The position numbers and the translations under genes were made by a program. A stretch of 21,728 nt of DNA from Lachnospiraceae bacterium UBA7060 (GTDB taxonomy: Bacteria; Bacillota; Clostridia; Lachnospirales; Lachnospiraceae), in assembly GCA_002493835.1 (NCBI GenBank), contig DLAA01000048.1, positions 2,069-23,796 on the forward strand, given 5' to 3'. Below, in pieces: positions 6,181-12,158 of this stretch; the first letter of the stretch is position 1; each line of letters opens with the position of its first letter. The notes beneath the pieces are model-generated. The model had not been told where the DNA came from. It ran no database searches and was given only the letters and a program-made list of their open reading frames with translations.

Positions 6181-8065
6181 GTGGTATCCGCTTATTGCAG
6201 TGGGGGTGATCGTTCTCGTATTTGCCATCATTCTTCTCATGGCGTATATCTTTGTGAAAGATAAGAAACAGGCCATGGGTTTCGAACGGCAGATGAGTGA
6301 TAGAGAAATCATGCGGCGTCTGGTGCGATATGCCAGGCCTTATCTGCGGGAGTTTCTTTTGGTAGGCGGTGTGATGTTGTTTTCTATTGCATACGATATG
6401 ATTTCTCCTCTCATTATCGGTTGGATTGAGGAACTTGCTGCGGGTAATTTTGAGATGAAGCAGATTTACAGGGCGGTTGCAGTCTATGTAGGCATTCTTT
6501 TGGTGTCCATGCTCTGCAGCTATGTACAGGCGGTTGTGCTGCAGCGGACAGGGCAGCGGATTATCTCCGTCATGCGTGAAGATCTTTTCCGCAATATAGA
6601 ACAGCTTTCCCATGAGCAGTTAAATGCGATTCCTGTTGGAAAGCTTGTGACCCGCGTAACCAATGACACCAACGCGATCTCCATGATGTTTACCAATCTT
6701 CTAGTAAATTTGATTAAAAATGTTTTCGTCATTATCGGCGTTTTTACGGCAATGCTTTTGCTAAATTATGAGCTTACGCTTATGATTTTGTGCTTTGTAC
6801 CTTTTATCGTTTTATTTACTGTTATTTTCCGCAGGTTTTCCAGACGGGCATACAGGAAGGTGAAGGACTGCACTACGGATATCAACACCTATCTCTCCGA
6901 GAATCTTTCTGGCATTAAAATCACCCAAATCTTCAACCGTGAGGAGGCAAAGATGCAGGATTTCCTGGAGAGGAGCAATGCTCTTGGCAGAGCAAAGCAG
7001 GAGCAGATATTGGTCTTTGGTATTTTTAGGCCTCTTGTATATATGCTTTATGTCAGTTCAGTGCTCTGTCTTCTGTATTTGGGCGGTAAGGGTTATCTGA
7101 AAGATCAGGTTTTTATGGGACAGGTGATTACCAGCGGCACATTGGTATCCTTCTATCTGTATATCATGAAGTTTTTCAATCCAATCCAGAATTTGGCGGA
7201 GCAATTTAACTGGCTGCAGTCAGCGCTTGCCTCTGCGGAGAAAGTCTTTACAGTGATGGACTTGGAGCCAGCTATACAGGATACACCGGATGCCGTCTGC
7301 CTTGAGGAAGTGAGAGGGGAGATCGAATTTAGGGATGTCTGGTTTTCTTATGTGGAAGAAGAATGGGTACTGAAGGGGGTTTCCTTTCACGTACTGCCGA
7401 AGGAGACGGTTGCGTTTGTAGGCTCGACAGGTTCCGGTAAGACCACAATCCTGTCACTATTGTGCAGAAATTACGAGTTTCAGAAAGGAGAAATCCTTAT
7501 AGATGGGATTGATATTCGAAGGATTAAAATAGCCTCTCTGCGCAGACATTTTGGGCAGATGCTGCAGGATGTTTTTCTCTTTTCGGGGACAATTCGCAGT
7601 AATATTGCACTGCGCGCAGAAAATATTACGGAAGAAGAAATTAGAGAAGCCTGCCGTTATGTGAATGCGGATCATTTTATTGATAAGCTGGAGAAAGGAC
7701 TGGATGAGGAAGTCCGTGAAAGAGGTAACAATTTTTCAGCAGGACAGCGGCAGCTTTTGTCTTTCGCACGCACCATTGTTCATAAGCCGTCGGTTATGAT
7801 TTTGGATGAGGCAACTGCCAATATCGACACAGAAACGGAACTGCTCATACAGGATTCATTGGAAAAAATGCAGAATATCGGGACAATGTTGATGGTTGCC
7901 CACAGGCTATCCACAATCCGTCATGCGGATCGGATTATTGTCTTATCTCATGGCAGAATTATGGAGCAGGGCACCCATCAGGAACTGTTGGAAAAGAAGG
8001 GGCGTTACTACCGGCTTTATCATTTGCAGTATCAGCGGGAGGAAATGACGAGAGGGACATCTTAG
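6173..8065 (+). CDS. ABC exporter subunit with intact catalytic Glu (half-transporter 2)
   Basis: A 630-aa ABC half-transporter and partner of the preceding gene. An extra N-terminal membrane segment (about residues 5-27, P-L-I-A-V-G-V-I-V-L-V) precedes the usual six helices. Walker A is G417-S-T-G-S-G-K-T424, Walker B D545 with catalytic E546, switch His H577. The signature reads S522-A-G-Q525 instead of SGGQ, so both degenerate changes fall on the same composite nucleotide site: this signature faces subunit 1's Walker motifs, which lack the Glu. That is the pattern of heterodimeric exporters such as TM287/288 or BmrCD. The start ATG lies within the stop region of the previous gene (ATGTATGA) with GGGAGGTGA 5 nt before it, implying translational coupling. 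The stop codon overlaps that of the convergent PII-like gene. Confidence 0.93.
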   Translation: MYEWYPLIAVGVIVLVFAIILLMAYIFVKDKKQAMGFERQMSDREIMRRLVRYARPYLREFLLVGGVMLFSIAYDMISPLIIGWIEELAAGNFEMKQIYRAVAVYVGILLVSMLCSYVQAVVLQRTGQRIISVMREDLFRNIEQLSHEQLNAIPVGKLVTRVTNDTNAISMMFTNLLVNLIKNVFVIIGVFTAMLLLNYELTLMILCFVPFIVLFTVIFRRFSRRAYRKVKDCTTDINTYLSENLSGIKITQIFNREEAKMQDFLERSNALGRAKQEQILVFGIFRPLVYMLYVSSVLCLLYLGGKGYLKDQVFMGQVITSGTLVSFYLYIMKFFNPIQNLAEQFNWLQSALASAEKVFTVMDLEPAIQDTPDAVCLEEVRGEIEFRDVWFSYVEEEWVLKGVSFHVLPKETVAFVGSTGSGKTTILSLLCRNYEFQKGEILIDGIDIRRIKIASLRRHFGQMLQDVFLFSGTIRSNIALRAENITEEEIREACRYVNADHFIDKLEKGLDEEVRERGNNFSAGQRQLLSFARTIVHKPSVMILDEATANIDTETELLIQDSLEKMQNIGTMLMVAHRLSTIRHADRIIVLSHGRIMEQGTHQELLEKKGRYYRLYHLQYQREEMTRGTS

Positions 8066-8766
8066 GACTCCTCCTCAGGCGGTTCTTCCTCAGTCTCCAA
8101 CAGGCGCATGCCTGCAGTTTCAGTAACAGGAAGTGAAAAGACGACGGACTTCGCCTTGGAATTTAGGCCTGCCTCATCCATGACAGATTTCATGATGGCA
8201 TTTTTCTGACTCTTTTTAACTACGATAAAAATGATCTCCTTTTCAGATGCGAGAGTGACGCCGAGGAACTTGTCGGCACTCTCCATGCCGGTGCCCTTGG
8301 CATGGATGACAGTTCCGCCTCCTGCCTGCATTTTTCTGGCAGCATCCATGATCATTTCTGTGTAGCCCTGATTGGCGATGATAACTAAAAGCTCATATTT
8401 GGTATCTTTCAAAACCGATTCCTCCCCCTTCTCAAACATTTGGTTTCCTGTCAAGTATTGAAGCTGTTTCATGCCGCCGATACTGCTTAAAGGTATTATG
8501 AATGCAACTCCCGTGCCGGGAATATCGATCTGCATTTCTTTCTGCAGCCCGGATTTGATCTTTCTCCAGGTTTTTTTTGTGACCACAGAGAAGATGACAG
8601 CTTTTTCCGTTCCGTCTAAGCCGAAGTAATCCAAAAGCTCATGGCTTGCCGTCCCGTAACCCAAGGTGATGTAATTGACGGAAACGCCGTATCTATCATA
8701 AAATGCGGCGAAATCTTTGGTGCGGTCTCTGGTGATAATTGCTGTCATCATATATAGTTCACTCAT
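8062..8766 (-). CDS. Tandem PII-like (GlnB-like) regulatory protein
   Basis: A 234-aa soluble protein made of two PII-like ferredoxin-fold domains. The first spans about residues 5-105 (M-M-T-A-I-I-T-R-D to I-P-L-S-S-I-G-G). The second spans about 125-225 (Y-E-L-L-V-I-I-A-N-Q-G-Y, then G-G-G-T-V-I-H-A-K-G-T-G and E-K-E-I-I-F-I-V-V). The second half resembles PII most closely; the first is more divergent. No T-loop uridylylation Tyr context is recognisable. Normal PII is about 112 aa and trimeric, so a fused pair is unusual. GGAGG precedes the ATG by 8 nt. It lies 33 nt after the DUF1538 gene on the same strand. By analogy with GlnK-AmtB and SbtB-SbtA it probably senses a nucleotide or metabolite and controls the DUF1538 membrane protein (inference). 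Confidence 0.85.
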   Translation of the reverse strand: MSELYMMTAIITRDRTKDFAAFYDRYGVSVNYITLGYGTASHELLDYFGLDGTEKAVIFSVVTKKTWRKIKSGLQKEMQIDIPGTGVAFIIPLSSIGGMKQLQYLTGNQMFEKGEESVLKDTKYELLVIIANQGYTEMIMDAARKMQAGGGTVIHAKGTGMESADKFLGVTLASEKEIIFIVVKKSQKNAIMKSVMDEAGLNSKAKSVVFSLPVTETAGMRLLETEEEPPEEES

Positions 8767-8799
8767 ATGAGGATCCTCCGTTGTCGATGATGCCGTTGT

Positions 8800-10347
8800 T
8801 TAAAGTTCAATTATAATATTTTCATCTGCGGACGGGACAGTCGAAGAAAGTCCGGCAAGCTGAACCTGTTTTTTACCAAACGATGTCTGACGCTGTGAGA
8901 GGACACCGAGAAGCTGTATGGTGATAAGGGGCGTCATCGCTACCATGGCGACAATGCCAAAGGCATCCGTCACAATGTTACCGCCGACTGCGCTGCAGGC
9001 TCCTTGGGCCAGCGGGAGCAAAAAGGCGGCCGTCATGGGGCCGGAAGCCACGCCGCCGGAGTCGAAAGCGATGGCAGTATAAATCTTAGGAACAAAAAAG
9101 GAGATACCCAGGGCGAACGCGTAGCCAGGTATAAGAAACCACATGACAGAGATACCTGTCAGCACACGAAGCATGGCGATACCGAGGGATATGGCGACAC
9201 CAACGGAGAGACACGTGCCCATGGATTTGGCGGAGATGGCGCCGTCGGTGATTTCTTCTACCTGCTTATTCAATACATAGACCGCAGGCTCCGCTTTTAC
9301 AATAAAGTATCCCATAATCATAGCGATGGGTACAAGCACCCAAGGTTTTTCGGAACTGCCGAGCATTTGGCCCAGATAGTTTCCGGCGGGCATGAATCCT
9401 ACGTTCACACCGGTCATAAACAGTACCAGACCCACGTAAGTGTAGGCCAGTCCGATGAGAATTTTAGAGAGTGTCCTCTTTGACAGTTTCAGCACCGCAA
9501 TTTGGAAGAGACCAAAGAAGAGCACAATCGGTAAAAGGGAGACTGCGATCTCTGCTATGTAGGTGGGGAAACCATGGTGAAACAGGGACCACAGTTCTAC
9601 GGAGTCTTCGACTGAGGGAATGACGGGAGGGGTATAACTCCCCTCAGCTGGATGGTAGATCATTCCCAATATCAATACCGATATGATAGGACCGATGGAG
9701 CACAGAGCCACCAGACCGAAGCTGTCGTCAGCGGCATGCCGGTCATTTCGGATGGAGGAGACACCAACGCCTAGAGCCATGATAAAGGGAACCGTCATGG
9801 GACCGGTGGTCACACCGCCGGAATCAAAAGCCACACTCAAAAAATCGTCCGGTACGAAAACAGCCAGAACAAAAGCCAGAATATAAAAGAGTACGAGCAT
9901 GGGAGGAAGCGGAATGCCAAATAGCATACGAAGCAGGGCAAGCACCAGAAAAAGACCGACTCCTCCAGCCACTGCACCAATCAGGATGCTGTTAGGAATG
10001 GAGGGAACCTGCCCGGCAAGCACCTGCAGATCCGGTTCCGAGACTGTGATGATCAGTCCGAGCAGGAAGGACAAGGATATAATTACGGATAGTTTTTTGC
10101 TTTTGGTCATGCAGGTGCCGACTTTTCCCCCCATGGGAGTCATTGCCAGCTCGGCGCCGAGGGTGAAGAACATCATACCAAGAATCAACAGTACTGCGCC
10201 GATCAGAAAGCAGAGCAGAATGCTGGTGGAAATCGGTGCAATGGAAAAGCATAAAAACAATACGATCACAATGATCGGCATTACAGCGACAAGTGCTTCC
10301 CGCAGTTTTTCCTTCAGTTTATCGTTAAAAATTTTTTTGGCTCTCAA
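8800..10347 (-). CDS. DUF1538 family membrane protein, internally duplicated
   Basis: A 515-aa polytopic membrane protein with a basic cytoplasmic start and about 12-14 hydrophobic segments. Two DUF1538 halves are visible. A-F-D-S-G-G-V-T-T-G-P-M-T (173-185) matches A-F-D-S-G-G-V-A-S-G-P-M-T (427-439). D-S-F-G-L-V-A (208 on) matches D-A-F-G-I-V-A (461 on). E-P-D-L-Q-V-L (104) matches E-P-A-V-Y-V-L (353). An offset near 250 residues is typical of inverted- or tandem-repeat carriers. The start is a TTG at 10347 with AGAGGA 8 nt upstream; the closer ATG is out of frame and stops at once. Transported substrate is unknown. It is co-transcribed with the PII-like gene, and a good promoter lies 55-85 nt upstream. 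Confidence 0.9.
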   Translation of the reverse strand: MRAKKIFNDKLKEKLREALVAVMPIIVIVLFLCFSIAPISTSILLCFLIGAVLLILGMMFFTLGAELAMTPMGGKVGTCMTKSKKLSVIISLSFLLGLIITVSEPDLQVLAGQVPSIPNSILIGAVAGGVGLFLVLALLRMLFGIPLPPMLVLFYILAFVLAVFVPDDFLSVAFDSGGVTTGPMTVPFIMALGVGVSSIRNDRHAADDSFGLVALCSIGPIISVLILGMIYHPAEGSYTPPVIPSVEDSVELWSLFHHGFPTYIAEIAVSLLPIVLFFGLFQIAVLKLSKRTLSKILIGLAYTYVGLVLFMTGVNVGFMPAGNYLGQMLGSSEKPWVLVPIAMIMGYFIVKAEPAVYVLNKQVEEITDGAISAKSMGTCLSVGVAISLGIAMLRVLTGISVMWFLIPGYAFALGISFFVPKIYTAIAFDSGGVASGPMTAAFLLPLAQGACSAVGGNIVTDAFGIVAMVAMTPLITIQLLGVLSQRQTSFGKKQVQLAGLSSTVPSADENIIIEL

Positions 10348-10403
10348 ACGTGCATTCCTCTTTTCTGAAAATAAATGAAATACATGAAAGTTGTATTTCT
10401 ATA

Positions 10404-10432
10404 ATCTTATAATGAAATTTGAAGATTGACAA
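10404..10432 (-). promoter_or_regulatory. Sigma-A-type promoter for DUF1538/PII operon
   Basis: On the minus strand TTGTCA (10432-10427), 17-nt spacer, TAAGAT (10409-10404). It is placed about 55 nt upstream of the TTG start of the DUF1538 gene. Its -35 box is the other strand of the possible ruvB -35 box. Confidence 0.5.
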
Positions 10433-10454
10433 GAGCGAAAACAGTGTTTATTTG
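10426..10454 (+). promoter_or_regulatory. Possible ruvB promoter sharing its -35 box with the divergent operon
   Basis: A perfect TTGACA (10426-10431) is followed at 17 nt by TATTTG (10449-10454), a weak -10 box. The distance to the ruvB start is about 55 nt. Confidence 0.35.
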
Positions 10455-10509
10455 GGAATATCTTGCGAAGCAGGCGGGGAGATGCTATGATGTTGTGAAC
10501 GGAGAAAAG

Positions 10510-11511
10510 ATGATGTCTAACAGGATGATAGAGACAAATTTAATAGAGGAAGATGTGCGTATTGAAGGGTCACTGCGCCCGCAGATGTTTATTGACTATA
10601 TAGGTCAAGAAAAAATAAAAGATAATCTCAAAGTGTATATTGAGGCGGCAAAGCAGAGGGGAGATGCGTTGGATCACGTGCTTTTCTACGGGCCGCCCGG
10701 GCTTGGAAAGACCACCCTGGCCGGTATTATTGCCAATGAGATGGGCGTACACATGAAGGTTACCAGTGGTCCGGCCATTGAGAAGCCGGGGGAGATGGCG
10801 GCAATCTTAAACAATCTTCAGGAGGGGGATCTTCTTTTTGTAGATGAAATTCACAGATTGAACCGGCAAGTGGAGGAAGTTCTCTATCCCGCCATGGAAG
10901 ATTACGCCATTGACATTATGATCGGTAAGGGCCCGACAGCGCGGTCCATTCGTCTGGATCTGCCGCATTTTACGTTGGTTGGGGCAACTACCAGGGCCGG
11001 CCTTTTGACGGCTCCGCTCAGGGACCGCTTTGGCATGATCCACAGGCTGGAGTTTTATACGGTTGATGAACTTCGGATTATCATCAGGCAGTCGGCGAAG
11101 AAGCTGGGAGTGGAAATTGACGAGAAAGGCGCGGAGGAGCTGGCAAGAAGAAGCCGGGGGACCCCAAGATTGGCAAACCGTATTTTGAAGCGTGTGAGAG
11201 ACTTTGCACAAGTGAAATATGATGGGAAGATCACGGAGAAAGTGGCAAAGACAGTTCTTGATTTGATGGATGTGGATAAGATGGGGTTGGATCACATTGA
11301 TCGAAATCTTCTGACTACTATGATAGAAAAGTTTAAGGGAGGACCTGTCGGGCTTGACACACTTGCTGCGGCTATCGGCGAGGATGCCGGAACGATAGAA
11401 GATGTGTATGAGCCTTATCTGATACAGAATGGATTTTTGAATCGCACGCCGAGGGGTAGAATGGTTACGGATCTGGCTTATAGGCATTTTGGACTTGAAA
11501 TTCCGACTTAG
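10510..11511 (+). CDS. ruvB: Holliday junction branch migration helicase RuvB
   Basis: A 333-aa AAA+ motor that pumps DNA through RuvA-bound junctions. Walker A is G61-P-P-G-L-G-K-T-T69; Walker B is V-D112-E113-I-H. The sensor/arginine-finger region A-T-T-R-A-G-L-L-T-A-P-L-R-D-R-F is intact. The C-terminal winged-helix domain ends F-L-N-R-T-P-R-G-R-M-V-T-D. The usual N-terminus I-E-G-S-L-R-P-Q is present. GGAG lies 5 nt before the ATG at 10510 and 8 nt before a second ATG at 10513. Either could be used; the frame stays open back to 10426 but that part overlaps promoter sequence. It is separated from ruvA by two unrelated units and is followed 52 nt later by zapA. Confidence 0.98.
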   Translation: MMSNRMIETNLIEEDVRIEGSLRPQMFIDYIGQEKIKDNLKVYIEAAKQRGDALDHVLFYGPPGLGKTTLAGIIANEMGVHMKVTSGPAIEKPGEMAAILNNLQEGDLLFVDEIHRLNRQVEEVLYPAMEDYAIDIMIGKGPTARSIRLDLPHFTLVGATTRAGLLTAPLRDRFGMIHRLEFYTVDELRIIIRQSAKKLGVEIDEKGAEELARRSRGTPRLANRILKRVRDFAQVKYDGKITEKVAKTVLDLMDVDKMGLDHIDRNLLTTMIEKFKGGPVGLDTLAAAIGEDAGTIEDVYEPYLIQNGFLNRTPRGRMVTDLAYRHFGLEIPT

Positions 11512-11563
11512 GACAGCTATAATGTATGTGTTACTGTAATGCACAGCGATAAGGAGCACTCCT

Positions 11564-12100
11564 ATGTCAACAAAAACAGATACGGAAGTGATCATCGCAG
11601 GCAAGGTCTTCACGTTGAGCGGTTATGAAAGTGAGGAGTACCTGCAGAAGGTGGCATCCTACATAAACAATAAAATAACCGAATATAACAAGATTGACAG
11701 CTTCAGAAGACAGCCGATGGACACGCAAAATGTGCTGTTGCAGTTGAATATTGCGGATGACTATTTCAAGGCGAAAAAGCAGATTAGCATTCTGGAAGAA
11801 GATTTGAAGAATAAAAATGATGAGGTATACGAGTTAAAACACGATCTGATTGCAGCGCAGATGAAGCTGGAAAATATGGAGAAGAGTGTGAAAGATCTGC
11901 AGGCTGAAGCAAATGAAAATGCGAAACAGATTGTTCGTATGGAGACAGAATTAAAAGAACGCAAAAAACATGATTTAATTACGTCACAGATGAAGCAGGA
12001 AAATAAGGGAAAGAATGTGAAACGTTTACAGTCTGAGACGAATGAGAGTGCGAAACAGATCGTCCGTATGGAGACAGAGTTAAAAGAACGGAATAAGTAG
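11564..12100 (+). CDS. zapA: Cell division protein ZapA with duplicated coiled-coil tail
   Basis: A 178-aa protein. The N-terminal ~75 residues are the ZapA domain (T-E-V-I-I-A-G-K-V-F-T-L-S-G-Y, then Y-I-N-N-K-I-T-E-Y), which promotes FtsZ bundling at the division site. A coiled coil follows. Residues 93-135 and 136-178 are two tandem copies of a 43-residue unit, each ending I-V-R-M-E-T-E-L-K-E-R. They differ mainly in the first half. Typical ZapA proteins are about 85-140 aa, so the tail is long because of this duplication. AAGGAG sits 7 nt before the ATG. It is probably co-transcribed with ruvB, and an intrinsic terminator follows 5 nt after the stop. Confidence 0.92.
   Translation: MSTKTDTEVIIAGKVFTLSGYESEEYLQKVASYINNKITEYNKIDSFRRQPMDTQNVLLQLNIADDYFKAKKQISILEEDLKNKNDEVYELKHDLIAAQMKLENMEKSVKDLQAEANENAKQIVRMETELKERKKHDLITSQMKQENKGKNVKRLQSETNESAKQIVRMETELKERNK
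11840..12097 (+). repeat. 129-bp in-frame tandem duplication in zapA
   Basis: Units 11840-11968 and 11969-12097 each encode 43 residues. The 3' third of the unit is nearly identical at DNA level, while the 5' part has drifted, with both silent and coding changes. 43 is six heptads plus one residue, so the heptad register shifts by one between copies. Confidence 0.9.
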
Positions 12101-12105
12101 GTATG

Positions 12106-12132
12106 GAGCAGATCCAAGGGTCTGCTCTTTTT
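12106..12132 (+). terminator. Intrinsic terminator after zapA
   Basis: Stem GAGCAGA (12106-12112) with TCTGCTC (12121-12127), 8-nt loop, followed directly by TTTTT. It ends only 26 nt before the start of the U32 gene. Confidence 0.85.
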
Positions 12133-12158
12133 CTGAAAAATGGAATGGTGGCTGGTTC

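Noticed and set aside
5440..6312. 290-aa open frame on the minus strand
   Set aside because: It lies fully antisense to the ABC ATPase domain and start of the next ABC gene, has no ribosome site and its product has no recognisable domain; a shadow of codon bias.
9004..9483. 159-aa plus-strand frame inside the DUF1538 gene
   Set aside because: His/Gly/Asp-rich product typical of antisense reading of a membrane-protein gene; the DUF1538 frame is clearly the real one.
9899..10378. 159-aa plus-strand frame antisense to the DUF1538 N-terminus
   Set aside because: Low-complexity product and no start signals; opposite strand codes for conserved membrane helices.
10400..10413. TATAATCTTATAAT as a strong plus-strand -10 box for ruvB
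   Set aside because: No acceptable -35 hexamer at 16-18 nt; the same bases contain the -10 of the minus-strand promoter. It remains possible as an AT-rich element.
10807..11613. 268-aa open frame on the minus strand
   Set aside because: Antisense to ruvB and the start of zapA, with no family resemblance and no ribosome site.
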